A stretch of DNA of 64,000 nucleotides, taken from NCBI RefSeq assembly GCF_023734775.1, contig NZ_AP025732.1:6694501-6758500 (forward strand), in the 5' to 3' direction. The position numbers and the translations under genes were made by a program. This document shows positions 46,686-57,749 of the stretch, piece after piece; positions within the stretch are counted from its first letter, which is position 1, and each line of letters opens with the position of its first letter. The DNA is from Nostoc cf. commune SO-36 (GTDB lineage: Bacteria; Cyanobacteriota; Cyanobacteriia; Cyanobacteriales; Nostocaceae). The notes beneath the pieces were generated by a model. It did not search any database and had not been told where the DNA came from. It saw only the letters and a list, made by a program, of their open reading frames with translations.

Positions 46686-47849
46686 TTACCTCACCTCTGC
46701 CACGGCTTGACGTGCTGTTCGCATGGATTGAACAAATTGCTCAAACAAGTAATCAGCATCGTGGGGGCCAGGGCTGGCTTCTGGGTGATACTGTACGGAG
46801 AATACAGGTAGAGATTTATGACGTACTCCGGCAATGGTGCGATCATTTAAATTCAGGTGACTGATTTCCACATCTGCCGTAGGTAATGAATCTGGGTCAA
46901 TAGCAAAACTATGGTTTTGGCTGGTAATTTCTACCCGTTGTTGTAGGCCTGCTGGCTGATTCAAACCACGATGACCAAATTTGAGTTTATAGGTTTTTGC
47001 CCCCAGTGCATGACCTAAAATTTGGTGTCCCATACAAATACCAAAGATGGGTTTTTGACTTAACAGGAGTGCTTTGGCAGTTGCAATCCCTTCGGTGACG
47101 GCAGCAGGGTCGCCAGGCCCGTTAGAAAGAAATACACCATCTGGATTGTATTTGAGAATTTCCTCTGGTGGCGTATCAGAGGGTACAACAATTACCCGGC
47201 AACCATAACTTACTAAGCGACGTAAAATATTACGTTTAACGCCAAAGTCAAGGGCAACAACGGTAAAGGGTTCTCCAAGATTTTCCGCAGCCTCAGAGTT
47301 GAATTCCCAAGCTGCAATTGTGGGATCTGACCATTCGTAAGCCTTTGCGGTGGTAACTTCACGAACCAGATTCAATCCTGCCATGTTGGGAGCTGCTTGT
47401 ACCCGCTCTAACAATTCCGCTTCATCGAGAATGGTTGTAGAAATGCCACCGTTCATCGCTCCGAACATCCGAATTTTGCGGGTTAGGGCGCGGGTATCGA
47501 TGCCGTATATCCCTGGTATTTGGTTTTGTTTGAGGTAGTCAGGTAAAGATTGTGTCGATCGCCAGTTACTTGGACGTTGACAAATATTCCGTGCGATCGC
47601 ACCCTGCACTTGGGGGCCATCTGATTCTTCATCTTCAGGATTTACGCCGGTATTTCCCAATTCAGGATAAGTAAAAATGACTATTTGACCAGAGTAACTA
47701 GGGTCAGTCAGGACTTCTTGATAGCCGGTCATGCCAGTGTTGAAGACCACTTCTCCGATCGCTGTTCCCGTAGCACCGAAAGACCAACCGCGATAAGTGG
47801 TTCCATCTGCTAGGACAAGTAAAGCTGGTATTGAGTCAGTCAGAGGCAT
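46686..47849 (-). CDS. carA: carbamoyl-phosphate synthase small subunit
   Basis: The glutamine amidotransferase subunit that supplies ammonia to CarB for carbamoyl phosphate, used for arginine and pyrimidines. It has 387 residues. The N-terminal domain opens with [20 protein letters not shown] and contains [20 protein letters not shown]. The class I amidotransferase triad is Cys in [14 protein letters not shown] and His/Glu in [13 protein letters not shown]. carB is not adjacent, which is usual in cyanobacteria. Confidence 0.95.
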   Translation of the reverse strand: MPLTDSIPALLVLADGTTYRGWSFGATGTAIGEVVFNTGMTGYQEVLTDPSYSGQIVIFTYPELGNTGVNPEDEESDGPQVQGAIARNICQRPSNWRSTQSLPDYLKQNQIPGIYGIDTRALTRKIRMFGAMNGGISTTILDEAELLERVQAAPNMAGLNLVREVTTAKAYEWSDPTIAAWEFNSEAAENLGEPFTVVALDFGVKRNILRRLVSYGCRVIVVPSDTPPEEILKYNPDGVFLSNGPGDPAAVTEGIATAKALLLSQKPIFGICMGHQILGHALGAKTYKLKFGHRGLNQPAGLQQRVEITSQNHSFAIDPDSLPTADVEISHLNLNDRTIAGVRHKSLPVFSVQYHPEASPGPHDADYLFEQFVQSMRTARQAVAEVR

Positions 47850-47857
47850 AGTAAATT

Positions 47858-47893
47858 GGGGAGTGGGGAGTGGGGAGTGGGGAGTGGGGAGTA
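47858..47893. repeat. GGGGAGT heptamer repeat, five units
   Basis: Five GGGGAGT units directly before the carA start, followed by GAGTTAGGAGTTTGGAG-type repeats at about 47915-47940. Confidence 0.85.
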
Positions 47894-48148
47894 GGCAAAA
47901 CAGTTCTGAGTGCTGAGTTAGGAGTTAGGAGTTTGGAGTTATTCTCCCCTCTACCCCACTTAGCACTCTTGAGAGGCGTTGGGAAAACTCTTCCCCATTT
48001 CCTACTCCCCATTCCCCAATACTGCGATTGTTAATTATCCCATGAGTTGAGCTATTGGAAGTTTTTAAGATAGTTAATTAAAATTAAAAGGGAATTATTT
48101 AAAGTAGCGGGAGTGGATTTGGCAAAGCTTGGGCAGTTAAAATTAATT

Positions 48149-49186
48149 ATGCTTCAGTTTTTTTTATCCCGTGTAACCCTAATTTTTGTATCAAGCGCTC
48201 TAGCGGTTTTGTCTGTTGCCTGTAGTGAAGACAAACGGAACACTGCAACTGGTGGCAATGAGCAACCCACGCCAATTGGGGTGGCATCAATTCAGCCTGC
48301 TGTTGAACCAGTCACACCAGCAGCTACCCCAGAAGTACAACCGCTAGATTCGTCTGAAAGTGAACCAAGTCTTTTTGAGATGGGGCGAGACAAAGCTGTT
48401 GGCGCTTGGAGTATCAGCCAATCGGCTCAATCTCCAGATGACTGGAATTTGGTGGCGAGTCAGTACCAACATGCGATCGCGTTGATGGGAAAAGTGCGAC
48501 GACAAAGCCCAGAATTTGCGATCGCTCAAACTAAAATAACTGAATATCGCCGCCAAGTTAAATATGCCCAACAGCAAGCTAATCCTCGCCCTGTGCCAGT
48601 TAGGGAACCTCAAAAAATAGTCGTTGTTGTTCCCCAGATGGCAACCAAACCAAAATATATCTCACCTCCACAAGAAACAAAACCGTTGTCACCAGAGCCA
48701 GGTTTGCCTTCATCAGCAGTGGTAATTCCAGATCAGGAAGTATTTACAGCCCCGATTAAAAGGCGAATTGGTGGCACGCCAATTGTGGAAGTCACCTTCA
48801 ATGGCCGACAACAATTTGAGATGATCGTGGATACGGGAGCAAGTGGGACTGTGATTACCCAACAGATGGCTAATGCTTTAGGAGTCGTGACAGTGGGAAA
48901 AGCTAAAGCAAACACCGCGAGTGCCAGAGCTGTAGAATTTCCGGTGGGCTATGTTAATTCGATGGCAGTTGGCGGGGTAATTGTAAATAAAACACCAGTT
49001 GCGATCGCAGGTGCGGAACTAGAAACTGGCCTTCTAGGACATGACTTTTTTGGCAATTACGATGTCACCATCAAACGTAATGTCGTAGAATTTCGTCCGC
49101 AGTTGCGATCGCAAATTAATTCCCCAGAAACTCAACTAACTGCTCCAACTTCGTCCAAGCTGCCCCACTTTGTAGGATATCCTTAG
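48149..49186 (+). CDS. lipoprotein with retropepsin-like aspartyl protease domain
   Basis: A secreted or membrane-anchored protease of the clan AA retropepsin-like type (TIGR02281-like). The N-terminus from 48149, [20 protein letters not shown] then LSVAC, is a lipoprotein signal with a lipobox Cys at residue 25. A proline-rich linker follows. The protease domain holds the active-site Asp in [16 protein letters not shown] and the second conserved part [13 protein letters not shown]. An upstream GTG at 48113 would add 12 residues but weaken the signal peptide. The 3' end overlaps trpD on the other strand by 71 bases. Confidence 0.8.
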   Translation: MLQFFLSRVTLIFVSSALAVLSVACSEDKRNTATGGNEQPTPIGVASIQPAVEPVTPAATPEVQPLDSSESEPSLFEMGRDKAVGAWSISQSAQSPDDWNLVASQYQHAIALMGKVRRQSPEFAIAQTKITEYRRQVKYAQQQANPRPVPVREPQKIVVVVPQMATKPKYISPPQETKPLSPEPGLPSSAVVIPDQEVFTAPIKRRIGGTPIVEVTFNGRQQFEMIVDTGASGTVITQQMANALGVVTVGKAKANTASARAVEFPVGYVNSMAVGGVIVNKTPVAIAGAELETGLLGHDFFGNYDVTIKRNVVEFRPQLRSQINSPETQLTAPTSSKLPHFVGYP

Positions 49187-50189
49187 CGATTTTAATCCCT
49201 TGGGCGTGATCGAGGAAAGCGATCGTACCCGCTACTTGTAGCGCCAATGACGCATTCAAAGCGACTGCATCCTGTTGCGCCTGAGTTCCCTTACCTTGGA
49301 GTACAGCCTTGAGAATCACCGCATTCTCTTGCACATCCCCACCCCGCAGCATACCTATGGGAGCAGGCGTTAAATCCAAATCTAGGGGATTAATGGTAGT
49401 TAACTGCACTTCTCCTTCTGATAACACTGCCAAATCAGTTAAATCTCCTAACCCAGCCTCATCAAGTTTTTCTCGCCCGTGTAGCACAATTGCCTTTTCT
49501 TTGCCCAAATTTTGTAAAGCTTGGGCAACAGTTGCCAAAAGCTTGGGAGTAAATAAGCCCACCACTTGCCCAGTTGGACGCAAGGGGTTTACCAACGGCC
49601 CCAGCAGATTAAACACTGTTCGTACCTTCAAAGTTCGCCGTAATTGGGCAACTGCCTTGAGTGCTGGATGCCAACCAGGGGCAAACAAGAAGGTGATGCC
49701 AACTTCTTGTATTGCTGCTTGCACTTTTTCGCTAGAAGCACTTAAGTTGACTCCCAAGGCTTCCAAAACATCTGCACTTCCTGTGAGACTTGACGCAGAA
49801 CGATTGCCATGTTTGGCCACCGATACACCAGATGCAGCAGCAACAAAAGCAACCGCCGTAGAAATATTAAAAGTTGATGATCCATCTCCACCAGTGCCAC
49901 AGGTATCAATTAGGGAGATTGGTGATTGAGTCGATTTTTCTCCAGCCCCCATTTTTGATTGAGACTGTAATACTTCGGCCATACCGGTCAACTCGTCGGC
50001 AGAAATGCCTTTAAAGTTCAGCGCTGTTAAAATAGCCCCTGATAACTCTGGAGGAACGGCTTCACTGAGCCATCCTTGCATCAATTCAGCAGATTGAGTA
50101 CGGGATAATGATTGTCCATCTATCAATTGTTGCAGCAAGATATACCAGCTAACAGAAGATTCTTGAGCAGGGATTGGGAAAGTTGTCAT
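49116..50189 (-). CDS. trpD: anthranilate phosphoribosyltransferase
   Basis: The second step of tryptophan synthesis from chorismate, joining anthranilate and PRPP. It has 357 residues. The PRPP site is [18 protein letters not shown], then [20 protein letters not shown], and the anthranilate region is [20 protein letters not shown] with [18 protein letters not shown]. All motifs are intact. Its 3' end overlaps the aspartyl protease gene on the opposite strand by 71 bases. No other trp gene is adjacent, as usual in cyanobacteria. Confidence 0.95.
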   Translation of the reverse strand: MTTFPIPAQESSVSWYILLQQLIDGQSLSRTQSAELMQGWLSEAVPPELSGAILTALNFKGISADELTGMAEVLQSQSKMGAGEKSTQSPISLIDTCGTGGDGSSTFNISTAVAFVAAASGVSVAKHGNRSASSLTGSADVLEALGVNLSASSEKVQAAIQEVGITFLFAPGWHPALKAVAQLRRTLKVRTVFNLLGPLVNPLRPTGQVVGLFTPKLLATVAQALQNLGKEKAIVLHGREKLDEAGLGDLTDLAVLSEGEVQLTTINPLDLDLTPAPIGMLRGGDVQENAVILKAVLQGKGTQAQQDAVALNASLALQVAGTIAFLDHAQGIKIAKDILQSGAAWTKLEQLVEFLGN

Positions 50190-50282
50190 AGCTAAGGTTT
50201 ATGGTATTGTAGGGTGCAGCTACATTGAAGGGTATGGGAGCTATCCTACCGGAAAATTGGCAGTTCTCAAAGTTAGCTTGAC

Positions 50283-50308
50283 TAGAGACGCAATTCCTCG
50301 CGTCTCTA
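50283..50308. repeat. TAGAGACG...CGTCTCTA palindromic repeat
   Basis: An 8-bp stem, a relative of the copy at 39865-39892. It lies between trpD and the ferritin-like gene. Confidence 0.6.
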
Positions 50309-50328
50309 CAGATTGCGATCGCCTAGCT

Positions 50329-51340
50329 CTAACTATTTATGAGGAAATCTGGCCCATAATTACCACTACCATCAGGTAATGGGGTTTGCATAAGTTTAAC
50401 AGCAGATTCTTTCAACTGAAACATATCACCAATTGCAGTATTAAGGAGGTCTTGATTGCCATTATTCCAAGCACCTTCAAGATTATCTAAGACTAATTGA
50501 AAAGTGTTGTTAAAGGTATCTAATAGCTGTTGAACTTCTTGAGGTGGATTATTCCAACCACCTTTAGGAACTTTCGCCATTTGATATGTCTCAGGAAATG
50601 GAACAACATCACCTGCATATTTCCACATACCATCAACTTGAATCAATCTTTGTCCATGAGAAATTTCATCAAATTTATAATAATGAGCTAGTTCTCCCTC
50701 AAATTCGTCTGAATCTGGTGATAAGGAAGTTCCTTCTCCTTGCACCTTAATTTCATTAATTGCCTTCTCTACATCAGCAAGTGTGTTGATTGCGTATAAT
50801 TCATGTTTTGGCCCAACTGCCCCAGTTAGCTGATTAGCACCAGTCATCTTAGGTTGCAATTCTTTAAATGCTTCAAGGATTGCATCGTAAAAAGCACCAA
50901 TGGTGGGAAAAGTTTCGCCTAAAAAGAAGGCAATTGGCCCACTTTCAGGATATTCAATTTGTTTGCAAACTTCATCTAAATAAGTCTTACTCAGACCTGC
51001 CAAATATACAGTCAACTGAGGTCGTACACCTCCTGGTAAGGGGCCTGGATAAGTAGGTAAAACGGTGCTGATTTGTGGTTTGCCGCCGATAGTTGTCAAC
51101 ATATTAGCTACTAATCCCATGTGTAGCATTTCTTCAATTAGAACTGTGCGAATCAATCTAGCAGCAGGTGCTTGCAAATCTTTAATAGACCACCAAGCAC
51201 AAAGATATGGTGGTAAAGTAGCTAACTCCAGTTGTATAGCTGCATTTAAAACTGTTCTTGAGCCAGTCAATATCTCTTTCTGCGCTTTCAGTTTGTAAAA
51301 GTTCTGCAATTGAAGCATTCTTAATTTCTGTAAAACTCAT
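50329..51340 (-). CDS. ferritin-like domain protein of the VioB/RebD-associated type (frameshifted)
   Basis: A ferritin-like four-helix protein (PF12902-type), related to domains in VioB and other iminophenyl-pyruvate dimer synthases. The corrected protein has 336 residues. The true start is ATG 51340, MSFTEIKNASIAELLQTESA, preceded by AAGGAA. One extra base in an A run at 51248-51251 separates it from the remainder, AAIQLELATLPPYLCAWWSI. Helix motifs with metal-ligand residues are IQLELATLPPY, IEEMLHMGLVANML and KFDEISHGQRL. The substrate is unknown and no pigment pathway genes are nearby. Confidence 0.75.
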
Positions 51341-51602
51341 AAATTTTCCTTGACTATTGGTTGCGAAGAATCAATTAATATACGGTAACTTCCGTATATT
51401 CCCGCTACAGGATAGCTTTAGCTCTAAGTGTTAAACTTCAGTGATAATACTGGTATACTCTTAGAATCAAGTCAAGATTTATTGAGAGCTACTAATTCTA
51501 TTGCAGAGATTGCGATCGCACTGGTGTCATACCATTTCCAAAAATTTATGAAAAAACCTGCCAATCTTTTAAAAAGACTAGCAGGTATGGCTTATCATCA
51601 AT

Positions 51603-51675
51603 CGGAGCGGCGGGATTCGAACCCACGACCTCCACTACCCCAAAGTGGCGCGCTACCAAGCTGCGCTACGCCCCG
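51603..51675 (-). tRNA. tRNA-Pro, anticodon GGG
   Basis: On the minus strand a 73-base cloverleaf folds: acceptor CGGGGCG with CGCTCCG, D-stem GCGC/GCGC, anticodon stem CCACT/AGTGG with loop TTGGGGT (anticodon GGG), and T-arm GTGGGTTCGAATCCCGC. The CCA end is not encoded. A small hairpin follows its 3' end at about 51557-51590. Confidence 0.95.
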
Positions 51676-51726
51676 GTCAGAATTACCATCATATAGCAAA
51701 ACTCTAAGATAATCAAGAGGTAATAT

Positions 51727-52092
51727 TTAAAAAACCTTAAGCATCTCAGTCGCTTGCAGTAAATCTAGAACAGCAGAAGCATCCCATTTACCTTCAACAC
51801 ATCGCCCTGTATTCAAGATGAGGCGTAGGCTATAAGCATGAGGAAAGCCTTCTACCTCCATCCATAATAAATCGCTCTCGGCTTCACAAGCAATTTTTTC
51901 TTCTTCCATCAATTCAGTTGCAAGTTGCTTCATGGTGTCTGCTAGCTGCGCTAATAGACGGCAAAAATCATTCAACTCGGCTTCGGTTAACTCTATTGCC
52001 CAATCATCTGTACCCACTAAACCTTTAAATTCAGGTGCATCGGGGTTCCAACCAATACGCCAACCCGATCCGCTTTTGATAACGCGTTCCAT
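51727..52092 (-). CDS. DUF1818 protein
   Basis: A 121-residue cyanobacterial protein of unknown function. It starts MERVIKSGSGWRIGWNP and contains FKGLVGTDDWAIELTEAEL and LRLILNTGRCVEGKW, the family's conserved parts. It is soluble with no signal. It lies 52 bases from the next gene upstream, on the same strand as the secreted protein and rpoZ. Confidence 0.78.
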   Translation of the reverse strand: MERVIKSGSGWRIGWNPDAPEFKGLVGTDDWAIELTEAELNDFCRLLAQLADTMKQLATELMEEEKIACEAESDLLWMEVEGFPHAYSLRLILNTGRCVEGKWDASAVLDLLQATEMLKVF

Positions 52093-52143
52093 AGTTTAGT
52101 TTTTAAAGGCAGAGGTACGCAGAGGCGTAACGCAAAGGAATGG

Positions 52144-52752
52144 TCATTTTAGTAGTTCAGCACCTCCTCGTTGTGCTGGCTGTGGAGTAGTTGATGTATT
52201 CGGACTGGGTGCGGTGTTGGTGTTAGGAGATAAGGTATTTTGGGAAGTAGGATTAAATATATTGACTAAGACTTGCACTAAGGCATTTCGTTCGCTGCGG
52301 GTGAGACGAGTGATTGCTTTGCGATCGCCTTCTATCGGATTTTGCCGTAATGAATCGTTGCCTGGATAGGTAGTATCATACATAATTTCATTCGCACCTA
52401 GGTAATCAGCTAAAGTTAGCTTCCAATCGAAGCGATAAATTGGGGCACGCCCTTTGGTATAAATATGGTATCGGATCAGGCGAGTTACTAAGGTGTTGTT
52501 TTCAGCAACTTTGCCATTTTCTTTACTGATATACTTGTTTTCCCGTGGTAAATCTGGCAACTGTTGATACACTAGCTGCCAAACATCGCTTGGAGTGATT
52601 CTCTGAGCATATACAGGTTGGATACTAAATAAATTTTTCTGTATTGATTTGTCCGCCCCTGAACCCAAAACAATTACACCCACTACCATTAAGGCAGTGA
52701 GTGTCTGCCAGGGTTTAAATAGGGATTGAATGAACGAGAAATTTTTGCTCAT
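52144..52752 (-). CDS. secreted or membrane-anchored cyanobacterial protein of unknown function
   Basis: A 202-residue protein with one hydrophobic segment (about 15-32: WQTLTALMVVGVIVLGSG) that is either a signal or an anchor, then a globular region (SDVWQLVYQQLPDLPRENKY; YRFDWKLTLADYLGANEIMY) and a Thr/Pro/Asn-rich tail (TAPSPNTSTTPQPAQR). No family is recognised. It lies 22 bases downstream of rpoZ on the same strand and may be co-transcribed with it. Confidence 0.65.
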   Translation of the reverse strand: MSKNFSFIQSLFKPWQTLTALMVVGVIVLGSGADKSIQKNLFSIQPVYAQRITPSDVWQLVYQQLPDLPRENKYISKENGKVAENNTLVTRLIRYHIYTKGRAPIYRFDWKLTLADYLGANEIMYDTTYPGNDSLRQNPIEGDRKAITRLTRSERNALVQVLVNIFNPTSQNTLSPNTNTAPSPNTSTTPQPAQRGGAELLK

Positions 52753-52774
52753 CCTACCTTCTCTAAAGCCTTTT

Positions 52775-53011
52775 TTATAGTTCGCCGATAATTTCTGGCT
52801 GAGTCAATTCATCGGACATTTCGATAATTGCTCTTAGTACTGGCTTCATCATTGCATCTTCGTTACTTTCAAAGTCTTCGTAACGCCGACGTTTAGCACG
52901 ATTTGCCACCTGAACCGTAATGCGGTAACGATTTGAGGCTGCACTAATCAGATCCTCAGCACGGTGCATAATCTGAGACTGAGTTGTCTCGAACTTAGAA
53001 CGCTTTAGCAT
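52775..53011 (-). CDS. rpoZ: RNA polymerase omega subunit
   Basis: A 78-residue subunit that helps assemble RNA polymerase. The cyanobacterial form is recognised by [20 protein letters not shown] (helical core) and [11 protein letters not shown]. The C-terminus [20 protein letters not shown] matches the family. The start ATG is at 53011. Confidence 0.92.
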   Translation of the reverse strand: MLKRSKFETTQSQIMHRAEDLISAASNRYRITVQVANRAKRRRYEDFESNEDAMMKPVLRAIIEMSDELTQPEIIGEL

Positions 53012-53160
53012 AATCAGTGGTTCTTGGGGTCATTATCCAGTGTAACAGTACTAAATCAGTCTGCTGCTGTCTGTTTAATGCCAGCAACCTCTCTATTGAT
53101 AGAGGCTAAGATATTTTAGTCACTTTATAAGTAACTTGTAGTATTAAATAACGCACCCTC

Positions 53161-53580
53161 ATGGCTGACCTTGTGGAAACTGCGATCGCAGCAGGTAATT
53201 TCAATACCCTAATAAAGGCTGTTAAAGCTGTCAATCTCATAGAAACTTTGAAAAATCCTGGTTCTTTCACGCTCTTTGCACCGACTGACGAAGCTTTTGA
53301 TAATCTGCCAGAGGGAACTTTAGATTCGCTATTACAAGATATCCCCAAGCTCCAGAAAATTGTGGCGTATCATGTTGCTAGTGGGGATGTTCGGTCTGAT
53401 GATTTGGCACAGATTAATGAGGCACAGACGCTTGAAGGGTCAATTGTAGCCATTGAATCTGCCGACGGTAAGTTTAAGGTGAATGACGCCAATATCGTCA
53501 AAACAGATATTCTGACAGACAATGGCGTGATCCATATTATTGATGCGGTGTTGATGCCTGCAATGGTGGCGGGAAGGTAA
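53161..53580 (+). CDS. fasciclin (FAS1) domain protein
   Basis: A 139-residue protein made of a single FAS1 domain, an adhesion-type fold. Motifs are FTLFAPTDEAFDNLPEGTL (H1), KIVAYHVASGDVRS, and NGVIHIIDAVLMP (H2). No signal peptide is present at MADLVETAIAAGNF, so it may be cytoplasmic or exported by another route. Its function in cyanobacteria is not settled. Confidence 0.87.
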   Translation: MADLVETAIAAGNFNTLIKAVKAVNLIETLKNPGSFTLFAPTDEAFDNLPEGTLDSLLQDIPKLQKIVAYHVASGDVRSDDLAQINEAQTLEGSIVAIESADGKFKVNDANIVKTDILTDNGVIHIIDAVLMPAMVAGR

Positions 53581-53586
53581 TGTAAT

Positions 53587-53640
53587 TGGGCATGGGGCAT
53601 TGGGCATGGGGCATTGGGCATTGGGCATTGGGCATTGGGC
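53587..53640. repeat. GGGCATT heptamer repeats
   Basis: Seven imperfect GGGCAT/GGGCATT units just after the fasciclin stop, in the gap to the convergent amylase gene. Confidence 0.85.
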
Positions 53641-53681
53641 AAGTTATTCCATTCTTGCTTCCCCTGCTTCCCCTGCTCCCT

Positions 53682-55148
53682 CTAATCCCCAGCCCCCAGA
53701 ATGCACCCACTGCGTGCGGGGACAGTTAACGACAACTGCTGAGTTTCTCCTTCACCATTCCACTCAACTTCAGCAGTGCCATATAAAAGCTTGTTGGGTT
53801 GAGTACGCAAACTGACGACATCTGCATTCGCTGTTGCCGAACTTGTGCCAGCGTTGACGGCAATTATCAATTCTTCTGTCCCTAGAGTTCGCGCAAAGAT
53901 ATAAATTTGTTCTTGAGCATGGAGAACTTGGTAATCACCTGTACGCAAGGCTGGGTATGTGTGGCGCAGGGCAATTAATTGACGGTGAGTATTGAAAATT
54001 TCTCGATTCCAGTTAGCTTCTAAGGGAAAGCCACGCCGTGAGTCTGGATCTATTGCACCTGGTAAACCAACTTCATCACCATAGTAAATACTGGGGGCAC
54101 CGGGAAAGGTGAGTAGCAATAGAGTTGACAATTCTATACTACCTATATCACCGTCTGCAATGGTCATCAATCTAGCTGTATCATGACTTGCTAGCAAATT
54201 GAGTTGAGTTAGCTGAATTTCCCAAGGGTAAAGTTGCAGTACTTCTTGGATTTTGGTAGCGTACTCGGCGGCAAATAAGGGTGGGTAGGGTTGATAGTCG
54301 CGGCTTTGGACTTGTTCTAAGTCTACGCGATCGCCAGCTGCAAAGGCAATTGTCGGCCCAGCAAATAGATAATTCATCACGCCGTCAAATTGCGTTCCAT
54401 CCAACCACTCACGGGAATCTCCCCACACTTCGCCGACAATATAAGCTTCGGGATTGATGGCTTTGACGCGATCGCGAAATTCCTGCCAAAAACCAGGAGT
54501 TTTTATTTCAAATGGTACATCTAATCGCCAACCATCAATGCCGAATTTTATCCAATATTCGGCAATTTCCATAATGTATTCTCGTACTTCTGGGTTGTCG
54601 TGGTTAAATTCTGGTAAAGCACGATTTCCTGCCCAACCTACATAATTAGCAGGGAATTCCCCATTGTATGCTGAAAGGGGCCAGCCTTCAATTTTGAACC
54701 AATTTACCCAAGGTGAATGGGGGCCATTTTCTAAAACGTCGTGGAAAAAGAAAAAGCCCCGGCTGGAATGGTTAAACACTCCATCCAGAACTACTTTGAT
54801 ATTCCTTTGGTGGGCTGCATCTAGCAATTCCTTAAAAGCCTCGTTGCCCCCTAACATCGGGTCAACTTGATAATAATCGTGGGTATGATAGCGGTGATTG
54901 CTGGCAGATTGAAAAATGGGTGTGAAATAAATCGCGTTAATCCCCAAATCCTGGATGTAGTCTAAACCCTCCATGATGCCCCATAAATCGCCACCTTTAT
55001 AGCCTTGGAGTGTTGGCATAGAGTCCCAATCTTCCCAACGGGCTTCCCGCAATAACCGTTTGCGCGGCTGTTTGCTTCTAGCAAAGCGGTCTGGGAAGAT
55101 TTGGTAGAAAACCGCGTGCTTTACCCAGTCTGGTGTTTGAATTTGCAT
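53682..55148 (-). CDS. alpha-amylase family enzyme (neopullulanase/cyclomaltodextrinase-like)
   Basis: A glycoside hydrolase family 13 enzyme acting on alpha-glucans. It has 488 residues with an (alpha/beta)8 barrel. Conserved regions are VVLDGVFNHSS (region I), DGWRLDVPFEI with the nucleophile Asp (region II), IVGEVWGDSREWLDG with the acid Glu (region III), and LLASHDTARL (region IV). FYQIFPDRFARS at the start and GYKGGDLWGIMEGLDYIQDL are typical of neopullulanase-type enzymes. No signal peptide is seen, so a role in glycogen or maltodextrin use inside the cell is likely. Confidence 0.9.
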   Translation of the reverse strand: MQIQTPDWVKHAVFYQIFPDRFARSKQPRKRLLREARWEDWDSMPTLQGYKGGDLWGIMEGLDYIQDLGINAIYFTPIFQSASNHRYHTHDYYQVDPMLGGNEAFKELLDAAHQRNIKVVLDGVFNHSSRGFFFFHDVLENGPHSPWVNWFKIEGWPLSAYNGEFPANYVGWAGNRALPEFNHDNPEVREYIMEIAEYWIKFGIDGWRLDVPFEIKTPGFWQEFRDRVKAINPEAYIVGEVWGDSREWLDGTQFDGVMNYLFAGPTIAFAAGDRVDLEQVQSRDYQPYPPLFAAEYATKIQEVLQLYPWEIQLTQLNLLASHDTARLMTIADGDIGSIELSTLLLLTFPGAPSIYYGDEVGLPGAIDPDSRRGFPLEANWNREIFNTHRQLIALRHTYPALRTGDYQVLHAQEQIYIFARTLGTEELIIAVNAGTSSATANADVVSLRTQPNKLLYGTAEVEWNGEGETQQLSLTVPARSGCILGAGD

Positions 55149-55908
55149 GAATAACTTTTTGTACCTTTAGAAGCGATCGTTGCAAATATTAGCTTTTTTA
55201 TGGCTCTTACTTATGATAGAGAATCTGTCATCTGTCAGTAGTCATTAGTGATTTAACTTTTTTCCTGCTGTTTTATACGTAAATGTTATCAGTCTTAACT
55301 ATTTTGATTGCAGTTTGTTTTGGTTTTTAACAGATCAACAAGTTAGACCTATCATTGATATCATGTGCGACTTAATATTTATGTCAATTGCAAGCGAAGC
55401 GCGGCAATCCCAAAGCCTTGCGATTGCTTCATTCCACTTCGTTGCATTCGCAATGACATATCGTAAGTGATTTGCCGAACTTGATATGATTCCTAAAATT
55501 TTCTTTAACAAATTTATAGTTTTTATTTATTCCTTAATTATTCTTAATTTTCTTTTTTTGACTTTATCCGTAATGATTTAGGCAGACAGTGGATATATTT
55601 AATAGCTTCATAAAAATTACCTGTTACCCCAGTCTTAGGTAATTCTTAGATGCAACTGCTCAAGGATGTCTCATGAGCCAAATAAAATCAATATGAGGGA
55701 GATGTGATTCAGGAATATGAGTTATGAATTAGCAATTGTCTTAGGAATAACTTACAGCCGCCTAAGCTTATTTGATGTTATCTATGAAAACAATAGATAA
55801 CTATAGTCGCATCAAATAATTAAGGCTAAAAAACTACGATACTAAAGCGACTATTCTTACTAGAATCACTATTTTGCTTTCAGGAAATAAATTTAATTTG
55901 AGGTAAAG
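55149..55908. other. 760-base gap upstream of the protease cluster
   Basis: AT-rich, with no plausible coding frame. It contains the diverged palindromic repeat at 55382-55459 (left end GTCAATTGCAAGCGAAGCGC, right end GCATTCGCAATGAC), related to 9415-9479. The promoters of the divergent amylase and subtilase genes must lie here. Confidence 0.45.
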
Positions 55909-57635
55909 ATGAAGCACGAAAAACTTTCTCCCGGACTACTTTTGGCATTTCAAGACTATCAAAACGAAGGAGATCAAGCTTTAGTTACACACAAGCGATC
56001 GCTTGGCATCATTGCCCACAAAAGCCCGGTAAAGCCCACTAAGAGCGTCGTTTTTATCTACTGCGACCCTGATGCAGACTTAAGTTATCTATCACAATAT
56101 AATATTGAAGTCAATCAAAACTCTGGAAGTGTGCGGACAGCTTTCTTACCCTTAGAAAGTTTAGATGTCTTATCTGAAGAAGATGTTATCCAACGCATCA
56201 AGCCATCACGCAAACTTCATTTGAGGATGGACACTGCAATAGGAACAGTCAAACTGCCGGAATTTAAGAATCAAACCGGACTGACTGGTAAAGGAGTAAT
56301 CATCGGCATTATAGACAGTGGCATTGATCCGAAACACCCTGCCTTTGCTGGACGAATTTTACACATTTGGGATCAAACACTACCAGGCCCAGGAGTCACA
56401 GAGGGCGGCTATGGGGCTGAATTCACGGGAGCGCAACTGACAATTTCTCAAGATACTGGCGGTCATGGCACTCACGTTGCCGGAATTGCCGCCGGTGCTG
56501 ATGCTAGCTATGGCGGTGTAGCACCAGAAGCAGAATTAGTTATTGTCAGGTCAGATTTACAGGATGCCCACATTGCTGATGCTGTGCGTTACATTTTCCG
56601 ACTTGCTAAAGAGTTAGGACGCCCAGCAGTGGTAAATCTCAGCTTGGGTGGACACGCTGATGCCCATGATGGTAGTGATTCCTTATCCAAAGTTATTGAT
56701 GCCGAAACTGGCCCTGGAAGAATTGTTTGCTCTGCTGCGGGTAACGAAGGAAACGCTAACATTCATGGACAAACGACAATACCCAGTGGACGCACTCGTG
56801 GTATGCGCTTTAATGTTCCTTGAATCAAGTAGGCATAGTTTGGTTAAACGCTTGGTATTCTAAAGATAGCGAATTGGAAGTGTCCGTGCGGAGTCCTAAC
56901 GGTTTTGTAACTCCCTTCCAAAAAATAATTACTGATGGTAATGCTGCACAAGATTACCAGTTACCAGATTCACGGGTGCAATTAGCGACACCACCACCAG
57001 ACCAAGCCAACGGCGACCATAATTTCTTTGTGCAAATACGCGGTATTGGCCCCTCGCAAGTCATGGGAGGTATTTGGCAGCTGCGAGTCCGCAACTGTTC
57101 TTCAACTGACACATGTTTGAATGTGTGGACACTAGATGACACTTCATCAGTGTTTTTTACAGGTAAAAGTGTGAAGGATGCGGTAAAAATTGGCTCACCA
57201 GGAGCCGCCAGCAGTGCAATTACAGTTGCTGCCTATACTACTAGAACCAAGTACACAGATATTGATGGCCAAGTACGAGAAATGGGCTTAGAATTAAATA
57301 CTGTTTCCGACTTCAGTAGTGAAGGCCCCCTACGCAATAATGGACACAAGCCGGATGTAGCAGCACCAGGAGCGATGATTATTTCCACCCTTTCCGCCGA
57401 TGCAAATTTTGACCGTTCATCGATGATTAATTCTAAGTTTGTGGTGCAGGCGGGTACGAGTATGGCGACACCCTTTGTAAGTGGGTTAGTAGCACTGTTG
57501 TTGCAGCGAGATCCTAAACTTGATCCGGCTGCTGTGAAAGACTTGCTACGTAAAAATAGTGCTATTCCCGGAAAACCCCCAGGCACATTTGATGAGAAAT
57601 GGGGTTATGGAGTGATTAACGCTTTGAATCTGTAA
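55909..57635 (+). CDS. S8 subtilisin-like serine protease (frameshifted)
   Basis: A subtilase of 575 residues after correction. Residues 45-110 resemble an I9-type inhibitory propeptide (VVFIYCDPDADLSYLSQYNI then LDVLSEEDVIQRIKPSRKL). The catalytic parts are Asp136 in IIGIIDSGIDPKHPA, His186 in GGHGTHVAGIAAG, the substrate-site Asn in CSAAGNEGNANI, and Ser in AGTSMATPFVSGLVA. A jelly-roll-like insert lies between the Asn and Ser parts. One base is missing near 56818 (TTT to TT). There is no signal peptide, so it probably acts inside the cell. The stand-alone propeptide-like gene follows after 114 bases. Confidence 0.85.
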
Positions 57636-57749
57636 TTAGATTGAGAAAGGTGGATATTATTTCTGTACAAGGGTAGGCAATAATAACCTATAAATTTGAT
57701 AAGTTAGGGTAGACAGTAATTGTCTACCCTCTTTACTAAGGAATTGCTG

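Noticed and set aside
49309..49929. Open frame on the plus strand of 206 codons
   Set aside because: Antisense to the conserved trpD gene, with no ribosome site and a serine- and cysteine-rich composition typical of a shadow frame.
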